This document shows, piece after piece, positions 1 to 7,087 of a stretch of 39,727 nucleotides of DNA. Source of the stretch: Bacteroidota bacterium (GTDB lineage: Bacteria > Bacteroidota > Bacteroidia > Palsa-948); the NCBI GenBank assembly GCA_004297845.1, contig SCSP01000129.1, positions 1 through 39,727 of the forward strand. The letters run 5' to 3'. The translations under genes and the position numbers were made by a program. Position 1 is the stretch's first letter. The number at the start of each line of letters is the position of its first letter. Under the pieces are notes generated by a model. It worked only from the letters and a program-made list of their open reading frames with translations. It did no database searches and was not told the origin of the DNA.

Positions 1-154
1 ATTCAAACGCGAAGAGATCCTTAATTCGGTTTGGGGCGATGACGTAGTGGTAGGCGACCGCACCATAGATGTTCATATACGCAAGCTGAGGGAAAAAATT
101 GGAGATGATTATTTCAAAACGATAAAGGGAGTGGGGTATAAATTTGATTTATAG
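1..154 (+). CDS. OmpR-family response regulator, C-terminal part only
   Basis: The 5' end lies outside the window; reading starts at base 2 and stops with TAG at 152-154. The 50 visible residues are the end of an OmpR/PhoB winged-helix DNA-binding domain: a recognition-helix segment with DRTIDVHIRKLREKIG followed by the hairpin motif TIKGVGYKF, which is diagnostic of this family. It would bind promoter DNA after phosphorylation of its missing receiver domain. The histidine kinase starts 23 bases downstream on the same strand, so the two form a standard two-component pair. The regulon cannot be told from this fragment. Confidence 0.93.
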   Translation, partial: FKREEILNSVWGDDVVVGDRTIDVHIRKLREKIGDDYFKTIKGVGYKFDL

Positions 155-177
155 CCTCTGCGAATACGAATTTACGA

Positions 178-1098
178 ATGAGTAATACGCTAACAATAAT
201 AATCACTTCTCTTGCATCAGCATTGGTTTTTTGTGGAATAATGCGTTTGTTTTTTTTCAACAGAGTAAAGAAAATATCTGATCAAATAAAGTTACAGCGT
301 AAGTCTCAATACCCAATACCCAATACCCAATACCCCCTTAAAGAATTAGAACATCAAGTAAAGGAATGGTCCGCTGAACGCAAAGAAGAAATAGAACAGC
401 TCGAAAAACTGGAGAACTACCGCAAAGAATTTCTCGGAAATGTTTCTCACGAATTAAAAACACCTATCTTCAACATTCAAGGATACATTTCCACTCTTCT
501 GGACGGTGGACTGGAAGACAAAACCATCAACCGCAATTACCTTCAGCGCGGAATGAAAAGCGTTGACCGCATGATCGCCATTGTGGAAGACCTGCAAACG
601 ATTACTCAGCTTGAAAAGGGCGAACTTGAAATTGAAGAAGAATGTTTTGATATAGTTGCGCTGACAAAAGATGTGATAGATGCACAGGAACTGAAAGCAA
701 AGGAGAAAAAGATTTCACTCGAACTGACAAACGCCTCGGAACAACCCATTTGGGTGCTTGCCGATAAATTCAGGATACGGCAGGTGCTTGTAAACCTGGT
801 GGTAAATTCCGTGCGCTACGGAAAAGAAAACGGAAAAACCACCATCAAAATATCGGATGCCGGGGAAAAGATAATTGTGGAAGTAGCGGATTCAGGAATT
901 GGAATTCCAAAAGAACATATATCCAGGATATTTGAACGTTTTTACCGGGCGGATAAGTCCCGCTCCCGCGAACAGGGAGGTACAGGCCTGGGTCTCTCCA
1001 TCGTCAAACATATTCTTGAAGCCCACGGACAAACCATCCGAGTGATGAGCACCGAAGGTGCCGGCTCGGTGTTTGCGTTTACGTTAAAGAAAGGATAA
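178..1098 (+). CDS. PhoR-like sensor histidine kinase
   Basis: A 306-residue membrane-bound sensor kinase, partner of the regulator just upstream. One hydrophobic segment (about residues 5-27) is followed by a short linker, the dimerisation/phosphoacceptor box FLGNVSHELKTP (His91), an N box around NLVVNSVRYG (206-215), the G1 box DSGIGIP, the F box FERFYRAD and the G2 box GGTGLGLS. There is no periplasmic sensor domain, as in short PhoR/WalK-like kinases, so the stimulus is unknown. The linker contains four tandem copies of a 7-base unit (307-334), read as QYPIPNTQYP; this is foreign-looking and could shift the frame if the copy number changed. The 3' end overlaps the stop of the minus-strand glycosyltransferase by 20 bases. 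Confidence 0.93.
   Translation: MSNTLTIIITSLASALVFCGIMRLFFFNRVKKISDQIKLQRKSQYPIPNTQYPLKELEHQVKEWSAERKEEIEQLEKLENYRKEFLGNVSHELKTPIFNIQGYISTLLDGGLEDKTINRNYLQRGMKSVDRMIAIVEDLQTITQLEKGELEIEEECFDIVALTKDVIDAQELKAKEKKISLELTNASEQPIWVLADKFRIRQVLVNLVVNSVRYGKENGKTTIKISDAGEKIIVEVADSGIGIPKEHISRIFERFYRADKSRSREQGGTGLGLSIVKHILEAHGQTIRVMSTEGAGSVFAFTLKKG
307..334 (+). repeat. four tandem copies of CAATACC inside the kinase gene
   Basis: Four perfect head-to-tail copies of the 7-mer CAATACC lie between the membrane segment and the His box of the kinase. Seven is not a multiple of three, so gain or loss of one unit would break the reading frame. Confidence 0.9.
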
Positions 1099-2221
1099 AC
1101 TCGTCCACCGCCCTCCTAAATTCATGTCCGGAATAATTCCCTGCAAACCCTGAATATTTTTCGGATTCCTTCAACGCAACTTGCAGATCAAACTCCTTTT
1201 GTGAAATCGAATAAGCAATTTTTTTTTTCATAAAATGTTTTGCCAGGTATTCCTGCTCCGTTTGTCCGGGCGTAGGAACAAAAATCGCTTTTTTCCCAAG
1301 CACCGCCAGTTCCATCACGGTAGAGTACCCCGGCCGGCTCAAAACAATTTCTGAAGCGAGTACCTCCTTCTGCAATTCTTCCGAAGTAAGATAAGATACC
1401 ATTTCAACATTCCTCGTAATTTTTCTTCGTTCATTTTTTTCAGTAACCCCTTGAACAATCAGCATCCCCCTTGTAAAGGGGGTGGTTTCGCCCTGCGAAA
1501 CCGGGGGATTGGCTGCTAACTGTTCCAAAATTACTTTCTCCAACACCGTCCTTTGCGGTTCCGGACCCGAAAGTATGATCAGGAGGTTGTCTTTGGCTGT
1601 TACTTTCTCCTTTGAAGGGGGACTGAGGGGGCTGTTAAACCTGGACAACACCCCAATAAACTTTGCATTCCCCGGCAACGGAAACTTATGTGCAAGATCA
1701 CCTGAAAGCCCTCTCCGATGCGTGTCCGGCACCCAGCAATCCGTATATTTCGAAATATATTTTTTATTCAACCGATGTATCCACTTTTCTCCGAATGTTG
1801 AAGCAAAGCGAAAACCATCGCTTAGCGGGAGAAATTTCACCATCAGTTGATGTGTTATAAAAACACAGGGCACTTCCCTACTCCACAACCCAAAACGATT
1901 ATCTGAGATCACCGCATCTATTTTTTTCTCTTTTATTATTTTTTTCAGCAGTTCATGCTCGCGTTTTATTCCTGCAAGAATTTTGGGCACCTGAGCAGCG
2001 ATCTTCATGACCATAGAACCGCTTTTCGGGTAAGAAATGTTGTAACCGGGCATTACCACAAATTCGAGAGGTGGAAACTCTTTCTGTAGCAGTTGCATAG
2101 ACCTTCCATCGGCACCAATAACCACTTCCATTCCTTTTTCAACCAAGTACCGTATAATAGGAATACACCTCGTGGCATGACCAAGTCCCCAGTCGAGCGG
2201 TGCGATGAGAATTCTTTTCAT
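1079..2221 (-). CDS. MurG/GT28-like glycosyltransferase
   Basis: A 380-residue protein of the GT-B fold. The N terminus carries the acceptor-side loop PLDWGLGHATRC (about residues 8-19), and the C-terminal half has the nucleotide-sugar site pattern LSRPGYSTVMELAVLGK followed by PTPGQTEQEYLA, as in MurG-like enzymes. No membrane segment is visible; enzymes of this kind sit at the inner face of the cytoplasmic membrane and move a sugar from a UDP donor. The acceptor cannot be predicted. Two stretches in the middle (encoded near 1604-1636 and 1461-1514) are C-rich palindromic repeats read in frame as NSPLSPPSKEK and NPPVSQGETTPFTRG; they probably form surface loops between the two domains. It is transcribed alone, convergent with the kinase. 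Confidence 0.85.
   Translation of the reverse strand: MKRILIAPLDWGLGHATRCIPIIRYLVEKGMEVVIGADGRSMQLLQKEFPPLEFVVMPGYNISYPKSGSMVMKIAAQVPKILAGIKREHELLKKIIKEKKIDAVISDNRFGLWSREVPCVFITHQLMVKFLPLSDGFRFASTFGEKWIHRLNKKYISKYTDCWVPDTHRRGLSGDLAHKFPLPGNAKFIGVLSRFNSPLSPPSKEKVTAKDNLLIILSGPEPQRTVLEKVILEQLAANPPVSQGETTPFTRGMLIVQGVTEKNERRKITRNVEMVSYLTSEELQKEVLASEIVLSRPGYSTVMELAVLGKKAIFVPTPGQTEQEYLAKHFMKKKIAYSISQKEFDLQVALKESEKYSGFAGNYSGHEFRRAVDEFILSLT
1461..1514 (-). repeat. C-rich modular palindromic repeat, intragenic copy
   Basis: Read on the minus strand: CAGCCAATCCCCC, then a hairpin GGTTTCGC/GCGAAACC, then ACCCCCTTTAC and AAGGGGGAT. The same arms, around a different hairpin, occur at 37395-37481. Here the element lies in frame inside a glycosyltransferase gene. 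Confidence 0.85.
1604..1636 (-). repeat. second C-rich repeat inside the glycosyltransferase
   Basis: On the minus strand AACAGCCCCCTCAGTCCCCC is followed by TTCAAAGGAGAAAG. The AACAGCC and CCCCCTT-AAGG parts match other copies of the C-rich family in this window. It is read as NSPLSPPSKEK. Confidence 0.65.
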
Positions 2222-2249
2222 AATTAGAATTACGAATTTACAATTTAAC

Positions 2250-2348
2250 CGTCATTGCGAGGAATCCCGCTTCTGGATGACGAAGCCATCTGCCGATACC
2301 GGAGAGATTGCTTCATCCCGGTCAAAGCCCTCGGGATTCGCAATAACG
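2250..2348. repeat. GTCATTGCGAG-type intergenic palindromic element
   Basis: A 99-base element between the glycosyltransferase and trmB. It starts CGTCATTGCGAGGAATCCCG and ends CGGGATTCGCAATAACG, which are inverted copies with a small gap, and it has internal GATTGCTTCATC and GATGACGAAGCCATC segments. Elements beginning GTCATTGCGAG are widely dispersed in bacterial genomes (established knowledge). No protein is encoded. Confidence 0.8.
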
Positions 2349-2385
2349 TTTAATAGTAAATTCGCGACAATTCGTACTTCGTACA

Positions 2386-3045
2386 ATGCCTAAGAATAAA
2401 CTACAACGCTTTGCTGAACTCAAAACATTTTCCAATGTATACGAGTTCCTATGGACAGAGAGGGAAACCGATTTTAAATTAAAAGATAAATGGAACACTG
2501 AATATTTCAAAAACAGAAACCCGATCGTTTTGGAACTCGGCTGTGGAAAAGGTGAATACTCCATTGGCCTGGCAGAAAAATACCCTGATAAAAATTTTAT
2601 CGGTCTGGATATCAAAGGGGCGCGCATCTGGCGGGGTTCCAAGAACGCCCAGGAAAAGAAATTAAACAATGTTGCCTTTCTCCGCACGCAAATAGAATAC
2701 ATCGAAGCCTGTTTTGCCGCAAACGAAGTGAGTAATATCTGGATCACCTTTCCGGACCCCCAGCCCAACAAAGAAAGAAAACGGCTCACCCATCTTATCT
2801 TCCTGAACCGATACAAAAATGTGCTGAATCCGGACGGCATCGTTCATTTAAAAACAGACAGCCTGGAACTTTATGAATTTACACTGGAAGTAATTGCCGA
2901 GAATAAATTTTCGTTACTGGATTCAACAAACGATCTGTACGGAAGCCCGGAGCCAAGAGAGGAGCCGAAAGCGTTCAAAACGCACTATGAGAATTTATTT
3001 ACGGCACAAGGGAAAAAGATCACCTATTTGAAATTTCGGTTATAG
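2386..3045 (+). CDS. trmB: tRNA (guanine-N7-)-methyltransferase
   Basis: A 219-residue class I methyltransferase that uses S-adenosylmethionine to make m7G46 in the variable loop of tRNAs. The SAM site is PIVLELGCGKGEYS (from about residue 46), followed by the acidic loop FIGLDIKGARIW. The family signature WITFPDPQPNKERKRL (about residues 119-134) and the late TDSLELYEF segment are typical of TrmB. Length is normal for the family. The ATG at 2386 gives the usual Bacteroidota-type N terminus (MPKNKLQRFAELKTFSNV). It stands alone, after a repeat element and before another repeat-filled gap, with no sign of cotranscription. Confidence 0.95.
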   Translation: MPKNKLQRFAELKTFSNVYEFLWTERETDFKLKDKWNTEYFKNRNPIVLELGCGKGEYSIGLAEKYPDKNFIGLDIKGARIWRGSKNAQEKKLNNVAFLRTQIEYIEACFAANEVSNIWITFPDPQPNKERKRLTHLIFLNRYKNVLNPDGIVHLKTDSLELYEFTLEVIAENKFSLLDSTNDLYGSPEPREEPKAFKTHYENLFTAQGKKITYLKFRL

Positions 3046-3090
3046 GTTTAATGGAATCCCAGGCACTATCAATACTAATAGATTTTTCGG

Positions 3091-3189
3091 CTGTTCGCGT
3101 TAGCGATTGCAGCGGAAATCCTTTCCCGATTTTTCATCGGGAAAGATTGAAGCGGAAAGCGCGGCCATGCGCCTCGCGGGGGAACGCCC
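3091..3189. repeat. intergenic repeat with perfect 9-bp hairpin
   Basis: Between trmB and the Rel gene: GCGTTAGCGATTGCAGCGG, then a hairpin TTTCCCGAT-TTTTC-ATCGGGAAA (3122-3144), then GATTGAAGCGGAAAGCGCGG and a GC-rich tail ending GGGGGAACGCCC. The direct repeat GATTG(C/A)AGCGGAAA flanks the hairpin. It resembles dispersed intergenic repeats and could also act as a terminator for trmB, although no T-run follows. Confidence 0.6.
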
Positions 3190-3197
3190 AAATTTTG

Positions 3198-3205
3198 TAA
3201 CTTTG
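3198..3205 (+). promoter_or_regulatory. candidate -7 box (TAACTTTG) of the Rel gene
   Basis: An exact match to the Bacteroidota TAnnTTTG element, six bases before the ATG at 3212. No clear -33 TTG is present at the usual spacing. Transcription from it would give an almost leaderless message. Confidence 0.4.
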
Positions 3206-3211
3206 TAAGGT

Positions 3212-5446
3212 ATGGCAAAGACCGCTTCCGCACCCATCATCAACACCGAAGAAGAGAAAAAAGAGCTTCTCAGACGTTACCGCAGCCTGTTAAAATCCTG
3301 CCGCAGAAAGCTCGATAAGAACAACAAACTTCAGATACGCAAAGCCTTTGATGTGGCGATGGAAGCTCACCAGGACGCAAGAAGAAAATCCGGAGAGCCT
3401 TATATCTATCACCCTATTTCCGTTGCTCAAATTTGCGCGGAAGAGATCGGTCTTGGACCTACCTCTGTTATTTGCGCGCTGATGCACGATGTGGTGGAAG
3501 ATACCGACATGACCTTGGCCGACATGAAAGGAATGTTCGGTGAAAAAGTGGCGCAGATCATTGATGGGCTCACGAAGATTAAAGGCGTTGAAATCATTGA
3601 TCCCACCAACTTTTCGATTCAGGCAGAGAATTTCCGGAAGATGTTGCTAACGCTCTCGGACGATGTGCGCGTGATCCTCATTAAACTTGCCGATCGCCTG
3701 CACAATATGCGCACCCTTGAATCTATGAGCGAACACCAGCAACGGAAAATTGCGTCAGAGACCCTGTACTTGTACGCTCCCCTCGCTCACCGATTGGGAC
3801 TGAACGCAATCAAAACAGAACTGGAAGACCTTGGCTTGAAATACACAGAACCCGAAGTTTATCATGCCATTGAAACCAAACTGAAAGAATCTGAGCCGGA
3901 ACGAAAAAAATACATCAACAAATTTACTGATCCTATCCTTGAAGCATTAATAGAAAACGGATTCAAGCTCAGGGTTTTCGGAAGGCCGAAATCCATTTAT
4001 TCCATTTACAGCAAAATGCGTTCAAAAAATCTGCCCTACGAAGAAATCTACGACATTTTTGCCATACGGATCATTATTGATTCCAAAGAGGAAGATGAAA
4101 AAGCGGATTGCTGGAAAGTGTATTCCGTGGTGACCGATTTTTATTACCCGAATCCGGAGCGGCTGCGCGACTGGATATCCACTCCAAAAGGAAACGGATA
4201 CGAGGCGCTTCACACCACCGTGATGGGTCCCGAAGGAAAGTGGGTAGAAGTGCAGATACGCTCCGAACGCATGGATGAGATCGCTGAGCGGGGATTTGCC
4301 GCTCACTGGAGGTATAAAACAGGAACGGAGGACGCAGTGGACAAGGAATCGCAACTGGATGACTGGCTGAAAAAGATTCGCCATATGCTGGAAAGCGCGG
4401 ATGAGAATGCGCTGGACTTCCTGGACGATTTCAAACTTAATCTTTTCGCGGAAGAGATATTTGTATTCACGCCAAAAGGAGAAATGCGCTCGCTTCCATC
4501 TTCTGCCACCGCGCTTGACTTCGCATTTGAAATTCATTCAAAGGTCGGGGAACAGTGCATTGGCGCAAAGGTAAATCACAAACTGGTTCCGCTCAGCCAT
4601 CCATTGAACAGTGGTGACCAGGTGGAAATCCTCACCTCGGCAAAACAGTCGCCAAAACAGGAATGGGTTAATTATGTGGTTACCGCGAAGGCCAAAGCAA
4701 AAATAAAAGCCGCGCTCAAGGAAGATAAACGAAAAGTGGCGGGGAAAGGATCGCTTGTCCTGGAAAAACGCTTCAAGAGTTTCAAACTCGCTTACACTAC
4801 CGAAAATATCAACAAGGTGGTTTCAATTTTCAAACTACCGAACGCTCAGGAACTTCATTACCGCATTGCGATCGGTAATATCAAGCCGGGCGAAATAAAA
4901 GATTTCCGCAAAGAAAAAAATAAAACTCTTAAGGCCGCTCAAAAAGAAAAAGTTACTCTTGAAGAACTGGTAACCAGCGTTCGCGGGAAATCCGACCTGC
5001 TGGTGATCGGGGATAACATGGAAAATATTGAATACAGACTTTCTCCCTGCTGCCATCCTATTCCCGGGGATGATGTATTCGGATTCATCACCATCAACGA
5101 AGGAATAAAAATTCACCGGGTAAATTGCCCCAACGCCACAAAAATGCTGGCCAACCACGCTTACCGCGTGGTAAAAGCAAGATGGACCAATCAGGAGTTA
5201 ATCTCTTTCCTTGCCGGCATACGGATGACAGGAACAGACCGTCTGGGTGTGATGAACAACCTCACAAAAATCATCTCCAGCGAACTCAATATCAATATGC
5301 GCTCGCTGAGTTTCGATACCAATGACGGAGTTTTTGAAGGGAAAATCATGTTGTTTGTGCATGACACCAAACACCTTACCGAATTGATGGGAAAACTCAA
5401 AAAAGTTCCCGGTGTGCAGACGGTATCAAGGTTCGATACAAATTAA
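3212..5446 (+). CDS. bifunctional (p)ppGpp synthetase/hydrolase
   Basis: A 744-residue long RSH protein (Rel/SpoT) that makes and degrades the alarmone (p)ppGpp. In order: an N-terminal HD hydrolase domain with YIYHPI and the intact metal motif LMHDVVEDTD (His92-Asp93); a synthetase domain (about 250-370) with GRPKSIYSIYSKM, DIFAIRIII, STPKGNGYEALHTTV and EVQIRS; a TGS domain (about 405-465, IFVFTPKGE); a Cys-rich SPCCHPIPGDD segment; and a C-terminal ACT domain (about 670-744). Both catalytic domains appear complete, so it is probably the bifunctional Rel type, though one conserved site cannot be judged without alignment. A Fur-family gene follows after 65 bases. Residues MAKTASAP at the start are not conserved in the family, but no better start is seen. 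Confidence 0.95.
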   Translation: MAKTASAPIINTEEEKKELLRRYRSLLKSCRRKLDKNNKLQIRKAFDVAMEAHQDARRKSGEPYIYHPISVAQICAEEIGLGPTSVICALMHDVVEDTDMTLADMKGMFGEKVAQIIDGLTKIKGVEIIDPTNFSIQAENFRKMLLTLSDDVRVILIKLADRLHNMRTLESMSEHQQRKIASETLYLYAPLAHRLGLNAIKTELEDLGLKYTEPEVYHAIETKLKESEPERKKYINKFTDPILEALIENGFKLRVFGRPKSIYSIYSKMRSKNLPYEEIYDIFAIRIIIDSKEEDEKADCWKVYSVVTDFYYPNPERLRDWISTPKGNGYEALHTTVMGPEGKWVEVQIRSERMDEIAERGFAAHWRYKTGTEDAVDKESQLDDWLKKIRHMLESADENALDFLDDFKLNLFAEEIFVFTPKGEMRSLPSSATALDFAFEIHSKVGEQCIGAKVNHKLVPLSHPLNSGDQVEILTSAKQSPKQEWVNYVVTAKAKAKIKAALKEDKRKVAGKGSLVLEKRFKSFKLAYTTENINKVVSIFKLPNAQELHYRIAIGNIKPGEIKDFRKEKNKTLKAAQKEKVTLEELVTSVRGKSDLLVIGDNMENIEYRLSPCCHPIPGDDVFGFITINEGIKIHRVNCPNATKMLANHAYRVVKARWTNQELISFLAGIRMTGTDRLGVMNNLTKIISSELNINMRSLSFDTNDGVFEGKIMLFVHDTKHLTELMGKLKKVPGVQTVSRFDTN

Positions 5447-5499
5447 TGGTACGAATAACCCCACAGTAATTCGTTATCCGAACAATAAAAGCAATTTCT

Positions 5500-5507
5500 T
5501 ACCTTCG
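5500..5507 (+). promoter_or_regulatory. candidate -7 box (TACCTTCG) of the Fur-family gene
   Basis: A one-mismatch version of TAnnTTTG ending four bases before the ATG at 5512. The identical octamer also precedes korA (9761-9768). The -33 element is not clear. Confidence 0.35.
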
Positions 5508-5511
5508 CCCT

Positions 5512-5979
5512 ATGTCTGCTGTACAGGATAATGTAAAAAAGATTTTCATAGATTATCTCGAAGAACATGGTCATCGAAAAACAGGTGAACGCTATGCGGT
5601 GCTGGAAGAGATTTATTCAGACAAAGGACATTTTGATATTGACTCCCTTTATTCCAAAATGAAGGGCAAAAAGTACAGGGTGAGCCGGGCCACTGTTTAC
5701 AACACGATAGAATTATTGCTGGACTGCAACTTGGTGGTAAAACATTATTTCGGAAAAAATATCTCCCTCTTTGAAAAAGCATACGAATACAAGCAGCACG
5801 ACCACCTCATCTGTCAGGATTGCGGAAATGTTATGGAATTTTGTGATCCCCGCATCCAGCAGATACGGAACAAAATGGGAGATATTCTTAACTTTAATAT
5901 TACATCGCACTCGCTCAGTTTGTACGGCAACTGTAAAAAGCTGGCAGATACAGGAAAGTGCAACTATAAAAAAAACTAA
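5512..5979 (+). CDS. Fur-family transcriptional regulator
   Basis: A 155-residue metal-dependent repressor. The N-terminal winged helix contains [20 protein letters not shown] and the recognition-helix region [15 protein letters not shown] (about 56-70). The C-terminal half has the metal/dimerisation site [10 protein letters not shown] (His96, His98, Cys101, Cys104) and a second Cys pair (Cys141, Cys150) that would complete a structural Zn site. This fits Fur or PerR-like regulators; which metal or signal it reads cannot be told from sequence alone. It lies directly after the Rel gene in the same direction but has its own candidate -7 box. Confidence 0.9.
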   Translation: MSAVQDNVKKIFIDYLEEHGHRKTGERYAVLEEIYSDKGHFDIDSLYSKMKGKKYRVSRATVYNTIELLLDCNLVVKHYFGKNISLFEKAYEYKQHDHLICQDCGNVMEFCDPRIQQIRNKMGDILNFNITSHSLSLYGNCKKLADTGKCNYKKN

Positions 5980-6003
5980 ACAAACGATGCCGGTATACGA
6001 ATA

Positions 6004-6110
6004 AATACTAATGCAGCAAATAATACAGATGATACGAATACATGCGCTTCATTCGTATTATTAGTATTCGTGTCATTAGTATCAATTCCTATTATTAGCA
6101 TCATAAACTC
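6004..6110. repeat. AT-rich ATTCGTATTATTAG-type intergenic repeat
   Basis: The gap between the Fur-family and STAS genes is built from related short words: GATACGAATAC, ATTCGTATTATTAGTATTCG, TGTCATTAGTATC and TATTATTAGCATC, with ACGAAT/ATTCGT forming a dyad. Similar words (ACGAATTTACGAATG) occur before the kinase gene. It encodes nothing. Confidence 0.5.
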
Positions 6111-6116
6111 CACAAA

Positions 6117-6476
6117 ATGCTATTTATACATACCATCAAAAAACACGGGCAAATCCACGTCATCACCATGCAAGGCGACCTTATCGAAGCCAGCCAGGCA
6201 GATAAACTGATGCAGGAAGTTGATGAAATCATCCTGAACAATAACATCCGCTTTGTCATTGACATGGGCACATTAAAATATCTCAACAGCAGCGGTCTTA
6301 CGATTCTCATCCGCATACTGACAAAAGCGCGCAAAGCGGGCGGGGAAGCAGTTATTACAGCTGTGGGAAAACGCATTAAGGAACTGCTCGTCATCACAAA
6401 ACTGAATACTGTTTTCACCGTTGCGGATACCGTTGAGCAGGGCATTGCAAAACTCAATAAGCTGGTTTCAAATTGA
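6117..6476 (+). CDS. STAS-domain anti-sigma factor antagonist-like protein
   Basis: A 119-residue single-domain protein of the SpoIIAA/RsbV type. The strand HVITMQGDLIEASQADKL is followed by FVIDMGTLKYLNSSGLTIL; Ser58/Ser59 in NSSGL is the position phosphorylated by a partner GHKL kinase in this family. In classical partner switching the unphosphorylated form binds an RsbW/SpoIIAB-type anti-sigma kinase. No such kinase or sigma factor is adjacent; the nearest GHKL protein of this general style is encoded at 11692-12984. The lipoprotein gene follows after about 50 bases on the same strand, so cotranscription is possible. Confidence 0.88.
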   Translation: MLFIHTIKKHGQIHVITMQGDLIEASQADKLMQEVDEIILNNNIRFVIDMGTLKYLNSSGLTILIRILTKARKAGGEAVITAVGKRIKELLVITKLNTVFTVADTVEQGIAKLNKLVSN

Positions 6477-6529
6477 GTTTACTATTTCATCAAAGTACGG
6501 ATTCGGCACGAACTTACGAAGTACAAAAA

Positions 6530-7087
6530 ATGCGTCTTTCTTTTCTTTGCTTGCTGCCTGCTGTCTGCTGCCTACTTCTTGCTTTCCCTTCCTGTAAACA
6601 AAAAAATATATATTCTGAAGAAATTTCAAAACTTGACAGCTCGAAGACTGCCCTGAGTATTGCACAGAAAAACATTGCAAACACCCTTGCTTCAGATTCA
6701 ATCGCAATAGCCTTGCTCTCAAAATCGCTTGAAGAAATAAAAGCTCATCTGCCATCTGATACAGTAAATAAGCAGACCGGAGCAGTATTATCAGAAATAT
6801 CCAATCTAAAAAGCATGATAACAGATTTAATGCAATACAGAACAAATTACGTCCGCGCATCTGAGAAATCTCTTGAAAGAATCAATAGTTTACAACATGA
6901 CCTGAAAGAAAATTTAATAGAGGACAATAATAAAGCGAGGGAGTATATCGTTAATGAAACAAACGCATTAACGAAAATTATCACTGAACTAAAACTGATA
7001 AAAGAGCTGAGCCGTGTTTCTTCAAATAAACTGGATTCCTTAAGGCCAAGGATTACTTTCGTGATAGATAGTTTAAATTCAAAATGA
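6530..7087 (+). CDS. hypothetical coiled-coil lipoprotein
   Basis: Not a recognised family. The ATG at 6530 is preferred over an in-frame ATG at 6473 because it places a lipoprotein signal at the very N terminus: hydrophobic residues 3-19 and the lipobox-like AFPSC with Cys22 as the lipidation site. The mature part (about 163 residues) is rich in Lys, Glu, Ser and Asn with heptad-like spacing (SLEEIKAHL, SEISNLKSMI, SLERINSLQHDL), suggesting a long coiled coil. The signal is encoded by a low-complexity run of TGCTGCC/TGTCTGC words. Its stop overlaps the ATG of the TPR gene by four bases (ATGA), implying translational coupling and a shared job in the envelope. Confidence 0.75.
   Translation: MRLSFLCLLPAVCCLLLAFPSCKQKNIYSEEISKLDSSKTALSIAQKNIANTLASDSIAIALLSKSLEEIKAHLPSDTVNKQTGAVLSEISNLKSMITDLMQYRTNYVRASEKSLERINSLQHDLKENLIEDNNKAREYIVNETNALTKIITELKLIKELSRVSSNKLDSLRPRITFVIDSLNSK

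Noticed and set aside
4022-4537. Long minus-strand open frames opposite the Rel gene and other conserved genes
   Set aside because: They mirror strongly conserved coding regions, lack recognisable domains or signals and are shadow frames.
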